Shown: positions 35,201 to 45,519, counted from the stretch's first letter. The stretch: DNA of 64,000 nucleotides from Hathewaya histolytica (GCF_901482605.1 NZ_LR590481.1:2294001-2358000), one strand, 5' to 3'. The notes: generated by a model from the sequence alone, not told the origin. Made by a program: numbers and translations.

Positions 35201-35426
35201 ATTATCCCTCCATATATTAATAATATAATAATTGATGTAGATTTTATAAAGGGATCTATTTAAGTGAAGGTATTTTGTAACTATAAATTAAAAGTTGTCT
35301 TGTTTTGTTGTAGTATAGCTTTTTATATAGTTTTCCAATTCTATTAATTCTACATCTATATATGAAAATCCTTCTAAAAGAACTTTTTATTTAAAAAATT
35401 AATGTTTTTTTTAATACTATTGAATT

Positions 35427-36014
35427 TTACTCTTGAAATTTAACAGTATCTACTATGGTTTTAAAAATTCTACTCATATTACTGGTAAAGTTCTTCTTAT
35501 TTACGAAAAATGAAAACCTAATAAACTTATTACCTCTTTCAATGAAATACTCCTCAGCTCTATAAATATTCCCTGGGGTAACTTCTATTTCGTATGTAAT
35601 CAAGTATCCATTCCCTTTATCAGTTTCTAATTTCTCCATACTATAATTAATTATTTTATTTTGTTTTTCTGATATATCTTTGCTTTGCTCTAGAAACTCC
35701 TTTAATTTTTTTTTACTATTCCATATTTCAACATACCCATTTATAACACCATCAGGGGATTTAAAATTGTTATGATATATTATCTCCCCACCCCCAAATG
35801 ATTCCTCTTTAGTTTGCCAGTTAACTGGTAATAAATATTTTAAAGTTTTTTCACTGTCACTATACTGTTTCAATTCTTGTATATTATTTTGAGTAAATGT
35901 ACTTAACTTTAATCTATCATGTAATTTTGTTTCTCCGAACATCATTAACCCCATAAGTAAAAATAGAACTAAAACAGTAAATACTTTTTTCCCATGTAAA
36001 ACCATTAACCTCAT
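35427..36014 (-). CDS. Membrane-anchored extracytoplasmic protein of unknown function
   Basis: A 195-residue protein. One N-terminal helix (about residues 9-27, VFTVLVLFLLMGLMMFG) anchors or exports it. The rest, with YLLPVNWQTKEESFGGGEII and FIRFSFFVNKKNF, resembles in outline the PsbP-like fold seen in many clostridial surface proteins, but this is a weak guess. Start ATG after GGAGGG. It sits between the wall hydrolase and the 36140 gene; the 226 bases before the hydrolase hold no clear promoter by eye. Confidence 0.75.
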   Translation of the reverse strand: MRLMVLHGKKVFTVLVLFLLMGLMMFGETKLHDRLKLSTFTQNNIQELKQYSDSEKTLKYLLPVNWQTKEESFGGGEIIYHNNFKSPDGVINGYVEIWNSKKKLKEFLEQSKDISEKQNKIINYSMEKLETDKGNGYLITYEIEVTPGNIYRAEEYFIERGNKFIRFSFFVNKKNFTSNMSRIFKTIVDTVKFQE

Positions 36015-36085
36015 ATAATACCCTCCATTCTTTTTTACAAATACAGTAAACTATATGAAATTATTTTTGCTTTTATTCCAAAATA

Positions 36086-36120
36086 AAAACTGCCTTGTCT
36101 AAAATCTTAAGGCAGTTTTT
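36086..36120 (-). terminator. Rho-independent terminator
   Basis: AAAAACTGCCTT (36086-36097) pairs with AAGGCAGTTTTT (36109-36120), downstream of the 36140 gene. Confidence 0.9.
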
Positions 36121-36139
36121 ATAATTATATATTAAATCT

Positions 36140-37639
36140 TTAGCATTTCTTTATAGGTATAACAACTGTAGACTTTCTAAAATCGTAGAACATTATCCAA
36201 TATCCATAATCCTTTTTATTCTTACATGGAACCCAAGTTACAAAACCAGTTCTGCCACCGTATGGTTGGCACTCTTTACTCTTTGTACCTGGAATAGCAT
36301 ACATTATATACATTAACTTTCCTTCTTTGTTACACTTATACCCCATACAATAATGTTCATGTTTACATATATATGAATAATAACAAAGCATAGGATAATA
36401 CATTACAGTATATCTATGATAATCTGAGTTATCATACATATCATCTAAATCTTTTACAGGCACCTTGTACCATACACTATATGGTATCTCCTTAGATATA
36501 TGATCTACTTCTTCAAATCCGCAACATATACCTTTAAAGTAGTTCCCAAGTTTCCCTATAGGATAGTTATTTTTACAGCAACAGTCATCCATATGTTTTT
36601 TATGTTTCTTGTGTTTACGAACCATATCTTCTAAAGTACAGTATTCTATTTCTTCATTGTTATCTAATGTACCTATTTCATTCATAAACATATCCACATA
36701 CTCTTTTTCTTTAATGCTAGTATCATCCTCTTTATCATATTTTGTATCTACACTATGTTCTATTTCCTTATTAATTTCACATTCTGTACATTTTTTAAAT
36801 TCTTTCATCTCAACTTCAGCCGTTACAGGCTCTTTTTTCACACTTATCTCTTTTTCTTGTACATTTTCTCTTTCTAGCTCTACCTCTTTTTCTTCTACAC
36901 TTTCTTTTTCTAGCTCTATTTCCTTTTCATCCACATTTTCCATAGGTTCTTTTCTTATATTAGTTTCTATTGTGTCATTAATTTCCCTAGATTCACACTT
37001 TACCTCTTCTTCATTTTTAGCAGGAATCTCGTCTTTATCTTCCCTCACTTCTTTATTATCATCAACTTTTGATTGAACTTTTTCCTCATATTCCTTAAAT
37101 TCTTTTGAGTCCAGTTCTTCTTTAACTTCACTTATATCACTATTTTTTCTAGTTTCTTTTTCCTTCTCAGTAGGTTTTTCTTCTTCATCTTTTCTTTCTT
37201 CTTTGTATACTTTTACAACCTCATACCCCTTCCAATCCCTTGGGACATCATTATTAGTAAATCCACTCATTAAAGAAATTATGTTATTATCTATTACTTT
37301 TGCAATAGAAGCCCCTATGATATGTGACATAGAAATTTTAGAGTTAGCAATATTATCCAATTCATATTCACTATTCACATCGATTCTGCCTTGTTCATCT
37401 GTTGATAATTTTCCTGTTACTACAAGTTTCTTCTTGTTTTTATCATCACAAACTAAAACCATATAATATGGTTCCATATCAGGATTTATGTTTTGAGCAT
37501 AGAAATAGACCTTGCACTTATTATTCTTTTTTTCTAGCTTAACATATCCAGAAGAACTCTTCTCTCTCTCTAAGGCATAACCTTTTTCATCTTCTTGTAA
37601 TATTATAAAGTATCTTGAATAACTTTTTTTAGAAGCCAA
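36140..37639 (-). CDS. Three-part protein with Lys/Glu-rich centre and Cys/Tyr-rich end
   Basis: A 499-residue protein I cannot name. Residues 1-150 form a folded N-terminal domain (RYFIILQEDEKGYALER, VYFYAQNINPDMEPYYMVLV). About 150-325 is very charged, mostly Glu and Lys with short imperfect repeats (KEIELEKESVEEKEVELERE), likely a long flexible or coiled segment. From about 340 it has HKKHKKHMDDCCC, then a domain rich in Tyr, Cys and His ending GYWIMFYDFRKSTVVIPIKK. There is no signal peptide. Cys/Tyr-rich, KE-rich architecture recalls spore coat or crust proteins, and the gene follows ksgA where sporulation genes lie in Bacillus, but this is inference. TTG start 6 bases after GGAGGG. Confidence 0.75.
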   Translation of the reverse strand: MASKKSYSRYFIILQEDEKGYALEREKSSSGYVKLEKKNNKCKVYFYAQNINPDMEPYYMVLVCDDKNKKKLVVTGKLSTDEQGRIDVNSEYELDNIANSKISMSHIIGASIAKVIDNNIISLMSGFTNNDVPRDWKGYEVVKVYKEERKDEEEKPTEKEKETRKNSDISEVKEELDSKEFKEYEEKVQSKVDDNKEVREDKDEIPAKNEEEVKCESREINDTIETNIRKEPMENVDEKEIELEKESVEEKEVELERENVQEKEISVKKEPVTAEVEMKEFKKCTECEINKEIEHSVDTKYDKEDDTSIKEKEYVDMFMNEIGTLDNNEEIEYCTLEDMVRKHKKHKKHMDDCCCKNNYPIGKLGNYFKGICCGFEEVDHISKEIPYSVWYKVPVKDLDDMYDNSDYHRYTVMYYPMLCYYSYICKHEHYCMGYKCNKEGKLMYIMYAIPGTKSKECQPYGGRTGFVTWVPCKNKKDYGYWIMFYDFRKSTVVIPIKKC

Positions 37640-37714
37640 TTTAGTCCCTCCATATACAACATATTCTTTATAATATATGAAAGGACTTTTGAAAAGTGAA
37701 CTTATTTAGTTAAA

Positions 37715-38551
37715 TTATTTAAATTTCAATATAGTATTAGTTAAATTTGCAAATTCTTGAAGAGTTAAGGTCTCTCCTCTTCTTTTTGAATCTATTTTAC
37801 TTTCCTCAAAAATATTCTCCATAGTGCCTTTTTCAATACCTAAATTTTTCGTTGCGTTCCAAAGTGTTTTTCTCCTCATGTTAAAAGCGGCTCTTACTAC
37901 TGCAAAAAACATCTTTTCATCTTGAACCTCTACACTAGGTTTTTCTAACTTCTCAAGCTTAATTACTATGGATTCTACTTTAGGTCTTGGAATAAAGCAA
38001 CTAGGTGAAACTTTTCTTATAATTTCTGTATTACAATAATATTGAGTTAATATAGATAATGCCCCATATTCCTTTGTATTAGGGTCAGCTGCCATTCTCT
38101 CTGCTACTTCCTTCTGTATCATTATAGTTAATGACTTAAAATTACATCCTTCTGTAAGTAATTTAGAAATTATAGGTGTAGTTACATAGTATGGCAGATT
38201 AGCAACTATTTTTACAGAGTTTTCTTCCTCTATAATATCTTTAAAATCTATCTTTAATGCATCTTTATTAATTAGCATAAAATTATCAAAAGAAGAAAGC
38301 TCTGTTTGTAATATCGGTATTAATCTGCTATCTAATTCCACTGCACAAACCTTTTTAGCTCGTTTTAAAAGTTCTTTAGTTAACGTCCCAACTCCAGGAC
38401 CTATTTCAATTATAAAATCTTCTTTAGTTACATTAGCTGAATCTAATATATCAGAAAGAACAGTCTCATCAATTAAAAAATTCTGTCCTAGACTTTTAGA
38501 AAACTTAAAGTCATATCTATTTACTAGTTCTTTAGTATTTAAATTATCCAT
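37715..38551 (-). CDS. rsmA: 16S rRNA dimethyladenosine transferase
   Basis: A 278-residue rRNA adenine methyltransferase (RsmA/KsgA). [12 protein letters not shown] is the family start, [15 protein letters not shown] binds SAM and [10 protein letters not shown] is the catalytic NLPY motif. It dimethylates two adenines at the 3' end of 16S rRNA. Start ATG after GGAG. It follows rnmV by 12 bases, as in most Firmicutes. Confidence 0.96.
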   Translation of the reverse strand: MDNLNTKELVNRYDFKFSKSLGQNFLIDETVLSDILDSANVTKEDFIIEIGPGVGTLTKELLKRAKKVCAVELDSRLIPILQTELSSFDNFMLINKDALKIDFKDIIEEENSVKIVANLPYYVTTPIISKLLTEGCNFKSLTIMIQKEVAERMAADPNTKEYGALSILTQYYCNTEIIRKVSPSCFIPRPKVESIVIKLEKLEKPSVEVQDEKMFFAVVRAAFNMRRKTLWNATKNLGIEKGTMENIFEESKIDSKRRGETLTLQEFANLTNTILKFK

Positions 38552-38563
38552 AACACAGCTCCT

Positions 38564-39106
38564 TTAAATTTTATCTTCTATTCTATTTAAAGCTTCTACA
38601 AATTCTTCTTTACTTATACCATAATTGTTAAGCCTAGTAATAATTTGATTTGTGTTACCATATCCAATTCCTAATTCCTTACCTAGAAGTTCTCTTTTCC
38701 TTCTAGAATCTTCTTTTCCTGTAAGGTTAAAATATATCATATCTTCAATATCAAAGAAATATCTTTTCTCTGTTACTTCAAACTTAGCATTTTTAAGGGC
38801 CTTTAATATAGTATCAGGTGAAGCATTCTCAACTCCAATGTCCCCATCTTTTAACCCATCCTCTTGTGATATATAAGCATGTTTAATATTAGGTACTCTT
38901 TTAGAAATTATTTTCCTTATCTTCTCTCCTGCAAAATCGGGATCTGTAAACACAATAACTCCACACCTTTTTTGGGCTTCCTTTATCTTTTCTATTACAT
39001 TTTTATTTATACCAAAGCCACCAACGGCTATTATTTCTGCATCTACGGCTCTTTTAACAGCTGTTATATCATCTCTTCCTTCCACAACTATTACTTCTTT
39101 TATCAT
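38564..39106 (-). CDS. rnmV: Ribonuclease M5
   Basis: A 180-residue Toprim nuclease that matures 5S rRNA. VVEGRDDITAVKRAV holds the catalytic Glu and VFTDPDFAGEKIRK the DxD. Length and content match the family. I choose the ATG at 39106 (GGAGGAAAG upstream); a TTG five codons before overlaps that site. Part of the rnmV-ksgA unit. Confidence 0.95.
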   Translation of the reverse strand: MIKEVIVVEGRDDITAVKRAVDAEIIAVGGFGINKNVIEKIKEAQKRCGVIVFTDPDFAGEKIRKIISKRVPNIKHAYISQEDGLKDGDIGVENASPDTILKALKNAKFEVTEKRYFFDIEDMIYFNLTGKEDSRRKRELLGKELGIGYGNTNQIITRLNNYGISKEEFVEALNRIEDKI

Positions 39107-39230
39107 AAAGCTTTCCTCCAAACCCTAATAAAAATATTAAACTATTTAATTATACTATAAAATTAATTTCCTTTTAAAGTTTATATTAATATAATAGCAT
39201 TGTAAATAGTCTATAATATTATTATAAAAA

Positions 39231-39265
39231 ATAAAAGATAATCTATATTTTAGATTATCTTTTAT
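39231..39265 (-). terminator. yabE terminator
   Basis: ATAAAAGATAATCTA (39231-39245) pairs with TAGATTATCTTTTAT (39251-39265). Confidence 0.82.
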
Positions 39266-39306
39266 AGTTTAACCATTTTATAAATGGATCTCTTTATATT
39301 TTAAAA

Positions 39307-40362
39307 TTAATTCAAAATATAAAGATTTACTGTTCTAACACCCCATTGCTGGGTTTGAGCATACGTGTCCATGAAAAGGTCTATTTTATTTCCTTTTATG
39401 GCTCCTCCCGTATCTTCAGCAACAGCTAATCCATAACCTTCTACATAAACCTTTGTTCCCAAAGGAATAACCGTTGGATCTACAGCTATAGTGCTATATC
39501 CATTTGGATTTCTTTTCGCCCTGTTTCCGCTTGCTGTCATTCCTGCATAAGGATCATCTCTAACGCCTAAATGATTAAAATCAGCTGTATATGCCGTTGC
39601 TGTTAATGATATTTTTTTAGAATAGCCCATAGGAGAACCTTGCTTAGAACCACGTGAATTTCTAGGCTTAATCATCATCTTAGTTCCTACTGCTAAAATT
39701 TGATTAATAGGTTTCTTTATGATCTTTTCTTCTACCACTTTTCTTGATACTTCTTTTCCGTCTTCATATACAACTTTTGTAGAGATTAATTTCTCCCCAT
39801 GCTTACCATCTTGTACTACTTTCTGAGTACCTTTTTCATAATCATCAGTCTTTTTTACTTCTTTAGAGAAGTCAACTTTCTGTTTATTTTCTAGTATCTT
39901 TTCTTCTACTCGTGTTATGCTTACATTTAACCCTTCTTTTATCTTTGAATCAATTTCTGGAGATATTTTATCAAGCTTGTTTAATTTTACATCTTGTTCT
40001 GTCAATACATCACCTACTGTATTTTTTACAGTTTTTACATTTAACTGTTTTCCATCAACAGATAATGCAACATTAATTGCTTTTTTAATATTAATCTTAT
40101 CTCCATTTTTTATCTTGCTGTCTGCAGGTACAGAAATCCAATCCTTTTCTCCTAAGGAAATATTATTTTCACTTAATACAGTACTTAAATTACTGCTTAA
40201 GGTTGTAATTTCTGTATCCTTATTATCTATTGTCACTGTTATGGTCTTTCTCATTTTTAAAATTGTAATTGTTGTACAAGTTAAAATCAGGATAAAAACT
40301 ATAAGGGTTTTTGGTATTTTGAAAAAGTAGTCTTTAAGCTTTTCTTTCGACACCATATTCAT
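39307..40362 (-). CDS. yabE: YabE-like wall-associated protein (DUF348, G5, 3D)
   Basis: A 351-residue exported protein. A membrane helix at about 18-36 is followed by two DUF348 modules (TVTIDNKDTEITTLSSN and ALSVDGKQLNVKTVKNTV), a G5 domain (ENKQKVDFSKEVKKTDDYEKG in part, to about 215) and a C-terminal 3D domain with the three aspartates (AVDPTVIPLGTKVYV, AEDTGGAIKG, IDLFMD). The 3D domain is a lytic-transglycosylase-like fold, so it may cut peptidoglycan like Rpf/Sps proteins. Conserved order with tatD before and rnmV after. Start ATG after GGAGGGG, promoter at 40393-40421. Confidence 0.92.
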   Translation of the reverse strand: MNMVSKEKLKDYFFKIPKTLIVFILILTCTTITILKMRKTITVTIDNKDTEITTLSSNLSTVLSENNISLGEKDWISVPADSKIKNGDKINIKKAINVALSVDGKQLNVKTVKNTVGDVLTEQDVKLNKLDKISPEIDSKIKEGLNVSITRVEEKILENKQKVDFSKEVKKTDDYEKGTQKVVQDGKHGEKLISTKVVYEDGKEVSRKVVEEKIIKKPINQILAVGTKMMIKPRNSRGSKQGSPMGYSKKISLTATAYTADFNHLGVRDDPYAGMTASGNRAKRNPNGYSTIAVDPTVIPLGTKVYVEGYGLAVAEDTGGAIKGNKIDLFMDTYAQTQQWGVRTVNLYILN

Positions 40363-40689
40363 TTTTTCCCCTCCTTTAAAGAGTCTTTGTGTATTATACC
40401 TTAATTTATTTTTTACGTCAAATGGGGCAAAAATATCATTAGTAAAAAATGCTTTAAAAGCATACTTAGTGTAATTAATAAATTACAGATTCTTTTATAG
40501 AAGGTTATATCTTTCTAGCTTGTAATAATTATATGCAGCCATTTTTCATATAATTACTATTTAAACAATTTAATGCTTAAATTTCCCCCTTACTCCTTAC
40601 TGTACAGGTAAAATAAACAATTGAAAACTTGGAAAAAATTTCATATATTTTTTCACTTAAGATATTATATCATATTAATTCCGTATTTA
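40363..40689 (-). promoter_or_regulatory. yabE promoter and tatD-yabE intergenic region
   Basis: A strong minus-strand promoter: -35 TTGACG (40416-40421), 17 bases, -10 TATAAT (40393-40398). The remaining 270 bases up to tatD hold a small hairpin (TGCTTTAAAAGCA at 40449-40461) and AT-rich sequence. A c-di-AMP (ydaO-type) riboswitch often precedes such genes; I searched by eye and do not find its conserved blocks. Confidence 0.7.
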
Positions 40690-41454
40690 CTATAAATTTA
40701 GAAGTTTTTTAACATTGTCAATGGTTATTTTTTCTATTTCCTCACTTTTTAACTTTTTAATTTCAGCTATCTTTTCAATAACATATTCAATATAGTCCGA
40801 CCTGTTTCTTTCTCCTCTATGAGGAGTCGGTGCCATATAAGGACAATCCGTTTCTACTAAAAGCCTTTCCATTGGAACTGTCTCTACAACCTCTATAATT
40901 TTTTTTGCATTTTTAAATGTTACAACTCCTGTGATTCCAATGTAATATCCCTGATTTAAACATTCTTTAGCAAACTCAACACTTCCTGAAAAACAATGTA
41001 CAACACCTTTTACATCTGGAAATTCTTTAATTATATCAAGGGTATCTTTATGTGCATCTCTATCATGTATCACTACAGGAAGATTTAGTTCCCTTGCAAG
41101 CTCCATTTGCTTTCTAAAAGCTTCTTTTTGCACTTCTTTTGATGGATTCTCCTCCCAGTAATAATCTAATCCTATTTCACCTATAGCTCTAACTTTATTA
41201 TCTTTAGCCATTTCTTTTATTTCTTTTATAATATCATCTGAAACTATATCAGCATATTCTGGATGAACTCCAACTGCTGCATATATGAAGTCATATTTCT
41301 TAGCAAGTTTAAATGAATCTCTAGCCCCTTCAATAGATGAGCCACAGTTTAATATTCCTATGATACCTCTATCTTTATTCAAACCTTCTAAAAGTTCATG
41401 TCTATCTTCATCAAAACTTTCATCATCATAATGTGCATGAGAATCAAAAATCAC
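40690..41454 (-). CDS. tatD: TatD-family metal-dependent DNase
   Basis: A 254-residue TIM-barrel hydrolase. FDSHAHYDD gives the first HxH, IGEIGLDYYW the Glu, VIHDRDAH and GVVHCFSGS two His and ETDCPYMAP the Asp ligand. Acts as a 3'-5' deoxyribonuclease. GTG start 8 bases after GGAG. Downstream of the DUF445 gene and part of the conserved metG-tatD-yabE-rnmV-ksgA order. Confidence 0.95.
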   Translation of the reverse strand: MIFDSHAHYDDESFDEDRHELLEGLNKDRGIIGILNCGSSIEGARDSFKLAKKYDFIYAAVGVHPEYADIVSDDIIKEIKEMAKDNKVRAIGEIGLDYYWEENPSKEVQKEAFRKQMELARELNLPVVIHDRDAHKDTLDIIKEFPDVKGVVHCFSGSVEFAKECLNQGYYIGITGVVTFKNAKKIIEVVETVPMERLLVETDCPYMAPTPHRGERNRSDYIEYVIEKIAEIKKLKSEEIEKITIDNVKKLLNL

Positions 41455-41474
41455 CTATACCACTCCATTTCTAT

Positions 41475-42989
41475 TTACATAATATTATTGATAATAGGAG
41501 TTAATATTCCAATTATCCCACCCAAAAGAGCACCTAACCAAGTAATTGCATTTAATTCTTTACTTGCAATATCTAAAACAATTTTTTCTGTAAATTCAAC
41601 ATCAAGCTCATTTATTTTTTCTTCTACCATAGAAGAGATATTCAAAGCCTTAAATATATTTTTACTTTCAACTTTAAACAAATTGCCATAAATATTATCT
41701 ATCCATGCATCTAATTCTGTAAGATGCATATTTCCAGCATTCTCCGGAATTATCTCATTTAAATTCTTATTAAGCAACTCTGCTATTAAGCTTTGAAGAG
41801 TTGGTGCTATTGTAGAATCAAGATTCTTTGGTGAAACTAGTTTTTTATATACTTTATCAAAAGTATCTTTTCCATTAAATTTAATCATATTTAAAAGATC
41901 CTCAAAAGTAACTCTATCTTCCTTTAATTTTATTTCTATAAGATTTATTATCTCTTTAACTAGATCTTTTGTTAATAGTTCATTACTAAGTAATGAAACT
42001 ATATTGTTAATTAAATCCTCTCCATCTTCTTTAGAAAACTCTTCTACAATTTCTGATATTTCCTTTTTGGCAAATTTATCAATTTGTTTATTTATAAATG
42101 AAATAATGGCTATCTTAGCCTTTTCTTTTTCTAAATTTTCCATAATGATAGGAATTGCTTTTTCGTACAATGTATCAACATTTATAAACATAGCTACCAT
42201 AGGATTTAACTTCGTTTTAACAGCATCATATAATATAGTTTTTATTTCTTTTTCCATATCTTCTTTTTGCAGAAACTTTTCAATTTCAGCTACAATTTCA
42301 TTCCTATGGTTATATATATAATTCTTAATCATATCTATACTTTTTTGTGATACAATTGAGTCTAAACTTTCATTTTTCTGGATTTTTTTATTTATTACCT
42401 TTATTAAATATTCTTTTATATATTCTTCAACTTTTTTAGAATCCATATACCTATAAACCTCTTCATTCATAGTAGCTTTTATATGCATTCTATCTGATTC
42501 TTTTAAATAATCATAAATTGGTCTCTTAATAAATACTTGGGATTCACTTTTAATCCCTAAATATATAGCATCTTTAAACTCATCGCGCCTTGCATAAGAT
42601 ATTAATGAATGATTTATACTGTTAGAAAACTTTTGTATTATTTCTTGTTCTTTTCCTTTAAACATATCATGTAACAACACTTTTATTTTTTTATTACTAT
42701 TAAATAATGTTTTAAATTTATTTAGAATCTCCTTTTTAACTGCTTCTTTAACCTCTTTTTTCTTTAAAGACTTAATAAGGGTATCTTCAGTAATTAAGTG
42801 TTCGCCAATAGCTTCTCCCACACTCCTAGAAATTCTATATCTCTCTTTTGGTATAAGTCCAGGTGTAAATGGAACCTTAAAACCTAAAATCCTCTTCTCT
42901 TCACGAGGTTTAAATAACATCTTTATAGCAAGCCAATTTGTAAAATAACCAATAACCGCGCCCACTATTATAGAAATAACGTACTTCAT
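41475..42989 (-). CDS. DUF445-family membrane protein (YheB-like)
   Basis: A 504-residue protein. An N-terminal helix pair (YVISIIVGAVIGYFTNWLAI) is followed by FKPREEKRILGFKVPFTPG, the DUF445 hallmark, then a long helical, Lys/Glu-rich region, and a final membrane helix (ITWLGALLGGIIGILTPII). Function unknown. Starts at the ATG 42989 after GAGGTG. It is an extra gene between metG and tatD compared with the Bacillus order. Confidence 0.9.
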   Translation of the reverse strand: MKYVISIIVGAVIGYFTNWLAIKMLFKPREEKRILGFKVPFTPGLIPKERYRISRSVGEAIGEHLITEDTLIKSLKKKEVKEAVKKEILNKFKTLFNSNKKIKVLLHDMFKGKEQEIIQKFSNSINHSLISYARRDEFKDAIYLGIKSESQVFIKRPIYDYLKESDRMHIKATMNEEVYRYMDSKKVEEYIKEYLIKVINKKIQKNESLDSIVSQKSIDMIKNYIYNHRNEIVAEIEKFLQKEDMEKEIKTILYDAVKTKLNPMVAMFINVDTLYEKAIPIIMENLEKEKAKIAIISFINKQIDKFAKKEISEIVEEFSKEDGEDLINNIVSLLSNELLTKDLVKEIINLIEIKLKEDRVTFEDLLNMIKFNGKDTFDKVYKKLVSPKNLDSTIAPTLQSLIAELLNKNLNEIIPENAGNMHLTELDAWIDNIYGNLFKVESKNIFKALNISSMVEEKINELDVEFTEKIVLDIASKELNAITWLGALLGGIIGILTPIINNIM

Positions 42990-43116
42990 TAAATTCACCT
43001 CTTTTAGTTAAAATAAATCTTAATATATATGTTTTACTATTTTATAATATAATAGTCAACTTACCTATATAATTTACAAAGTTTATATATAATTTTTATA
43101 GAATATATTTCTTAAA

Positions 43117-43160
43117 TAAAAATAACTTTGAGAATTAAAGAATGCTCAAAGTTATTTTTA
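43117..43160 (-). terminator. metG terminator
   Basis: A 16-bp perfect stem (AAATAACTTTGAG with CTCAAAGTTATTT inside 43117-43132 / 43145-43160) just past the metG stop. Confidence 0.92.
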
Positions 43161-43171
43161 CATACATTTTA

Positions 43172-45133
43172 CTATCTTACAATACTACCTGTTGGAATAT
43201 TATCTGCCACAGAAGTTACTTTAAGTTCACTATCATCATTAGTAGCTGCTGATAAAATCATTCCTTGAGATAGTTCCCCTCTTAATTTCGCTGGTTTTAA
43301 ATTGGCAACTAAAACAACTTTTTTACCAATCAAATCTTCTGGTTTATAGAACTTAGCTATTCCAGATATAATTTGTCTAACTTCTCCACCTAAATCCACT
43401 TTTAATTTTAGTAATTTATTTGCTTTTTTAACAGGTTCACATTCCAGTACTTTTACTACCCTTAAGTCTATTTTTTCAAAATCCTCTATAGTAATCTCTT
43501 CTTTTATAGGAATCATCTCTTGCTCTTTTTCTATACCTAAAGCTTCCTTAGCTTTTTGTCTTTGTTCTTCTGAAATCTTTTCAAGTTCTTGAAGTTTAGC
43601 TTCTACATCTATCCTTGGGAATATTACACCGTTTTTATTTACCCTAGTACCAGATATAGTCCCGTTAAACTCATTTAGACTTTCAAATGAATCTTTTTTA
43701 ATTCCTAATTGCTCATTTATTCTTTCACTAGCCTTTGGTAAGAAAGCACTTAAAAGTATAGAAGAAAATCTTATAGATTCACTTAAAATATATAAGACTG
43801 TGCCAAGTCTTGACTTTTTATCTTCATCTTTACCTAATACCCAAGGCTCTGTTTCATCTATAAATTTATTTGTTCTTCTAATTAGTGACCATATACTATC
43901 TAGGGCAACTGGTATTCTTAAATTGTCAATGGCTTCTTCTACCTTTTTAGGAGTAGCTAATGCAAGAGAAATAAGTTCCTCATCTATATCAGCCTTTTCC
44001 CCTATCTCTGGAATTTCTCCTCCAAAATATTTATCTATCATAGTAACTGTTCTTGATACCAAGTTTCCAAGGTCATTTGCAAGATCAGAATTTGTTTTTT
44101 TGATAAATATTTCATTGCTAAATATTCCGTCTGATCCAAATGGAATTTCATGTAACAAATAATATCTTACAGCATCTACACCAAAATGACTAACAAGCAT
44201 TTCAGGATCCACTACATTACCTTTAGATTTTGACATTTTACCATCTTCAAGCATCAACCAACCATGGCCAAAAACTTGTTTTGGAAGAGGTAAATCTAGG
44301 GCCATTAACATAATTGGCCAATAGATAGTATGGAATCTTATAATATCTTTTCCTACTAAATGTACATCTGCTGGCCAGTATCTTTCCATTATGTTTTCCT
44401 CAGAGTTTTCATATCCGAGAGCTGAAATATAATTTGAAAGAGCATCTATCCATACATAAACTACGTGTCCTTTATCAAATTCCACTGGTATTCCCCAATC
44501 AAAAGAGGTTCTAGATACACATAAGTCTTGTAACCCTGGTTTTAAAAAATTATTTAACATTTCATTTTTTCTTGATTCTGGTTGAATAAACTCTGGATGA
44601 GTTTCTATATATTCTATAAGCTTAGGTGCGTATTTAGACATTTTTAAAAAATAGGCTTCTTCTTTAGCTTTCTCTACAGGTCTTCCACAATCAGGGCATT
44701 TCCCACCTTCTGCTTGTGTATCTGTCCAAAATGATTCGCAAGGTGTGCAATATAATCCTTCATAAGAACTTTTATAAATATCACCTTGGTCATATAATTT
44801 TTTGAATATCTTTCCTACTGTATCCATGTGATGTTTATCTGTAGTTCTTATAAATGTATCATACTTAACATCCATGATGTCCCATAACTTTCTAATACCT
44901 GCTACTATCTCATCTACATATTCTTTTGGTGTTACTCCCTTTTTCTCAGCAAGTCTTTGAATTTTTTGACCATGTTCATCTGTCCCTGTTAAAAACATTA
45001 CATCATGTCCTGTTAACCTTTTAAATCTTGCTACTGCATCTGCAGCTACAGTGGTATAAGTATTACCAATATGAAGCTTTGCAGATGGATAATATATTGG
45101 AGTTGTAATGTAGAAAGGTTTTTTATTACACAT
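43172..45133 (-). CDS. metG: Methionine-tRNA ligase
   Basis: A 653-residue class I synthetase. YYPSAKLHIGNTYTT has the HIGH-type box, [10 protein letters not shown] the KMSKS loop, and CTPCESFW with CPDCGRP the zinc knuckle. The last 100 residues (IDLRVVKVLECEPVKKANKL) are the dimerising tRNA-binding domain. Start ATG after AAGGAGG. Expression is governed by the T-box leader upstream. Confidence 0.97.
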   Translation of the reverse strand: MCNKKPFYITTPIYYPSAKLHIGNTYTTVAADAVARFKRLTGHDVMFLTGTDEHGQKIQRLAEKKGVTPKEYVDEIVAGIRKLWDIMDVKYDTFIRTTDKHHMDTVGKIFKKLYDQGDIYKSSYEGLYCTPCESFWTDTQAEGGKCPDCGRPVEKAKEEAYFLKMSKYAPKLIEYIETHPEFIQPESRKNEMLNNFLKPGLQDLCVSRTSFDWGIPVEFDKGHVVYVWIDALSNYISALGYENSEENIMERYWPADVHLVGKDIIRFHTIYWPIMLMALDLPLPKQVFGHGWLMLEDGKMSKSKGNVVDPEMLVSHFGVDAVRYYLLHEIPFGSDGIFSNEIFIKKTNSDLANDLGNLVSRTVTMIDKYFGGEIPEIGEKADIDEELISLALATPKKVEEAIDNLRIPVALDSIWSLIRRTNKFIDETEPWVLGKDEDKKSRLGTVLYILSESIRFSSILLSAFLPKASERINEQLGIKKDSFESLNEFNGTISGTRVNKNGVIFPRIDVEAKLQELEKISEEQRQKAKEALGIEKEQEMIPIKEEITIEDFEKIDLRVVKVLECEPVKKANKLLKLKVDLGGEVRQIISGIAKFYKPEDLIGKKVVLVANLKPAKLRGELSQGMILSAATNDDSELKVTSVADNIPTGSIVR

Positions 45134-45204
45134 ATATATACCTCCTTAATTTTTCAATAATTATTGAATCATATTTAGTTTAAATTATATTGTTATTTAT
45201 TATA

Positions 45205-45519
45205 TAAAATAAAAAATCCTCTAAGCATTACTGCTTAGAGGCGTTTCATCGCGTTACCACTCTAATTCACATTTATATCTCTACAAATGTCTCAATAGGT
45301 TGCATATTTATAAATAACTTTTATAAATATATAACCATGCAATTTAACGTATGCTAACGTAGTAATTTTACTTATCCGCATAATAAGCTCAAAAACTAGA
45401 CTCAGAGTCCATATTCATAAACTTCTATATTGCTAGCTTTCACCTAACCTAGCTCTCTTTAAATATATAAATTTATTACTCTTCTCTTCATAGTCTTTAA
45501 ATATATAAATTTTTCTATT
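45205..45519 (-). ncRNA. T-box leader of metG, Met specifier
   Basis: The T-box motif (AGAGTGGTAACGCG, 45250-45263 on plus) is followed by a terminator stem CCTCTAAGCA / TGCTTAGAGG (45218-45241) with a T-run. In stem I the codon ATG sits at 45410-45412, in GAATATGGACTCTGAG, at the specifier position. The promoter TTGACA (45549-45554), 17 bases, TATATT (45526-45531) starts it near 45519. Uncharged tRNA-Met should let transcription through. Confidence 0.9.

Noticed and set aside
36609-37076. 155-codon Ser-rich plus ORF
   Set aside because: It is the antisense of the Lys/Glu-rich centre of the 36140 protein, which yields Ser/Phe-rich sequence by chance.
40363-40689. c-di-AMP riboswitch before yabE
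   Set aside because: Conserved blocks of the ydaO-type aptamer were not found by eye; only a promoter and a small hairpin are supported.
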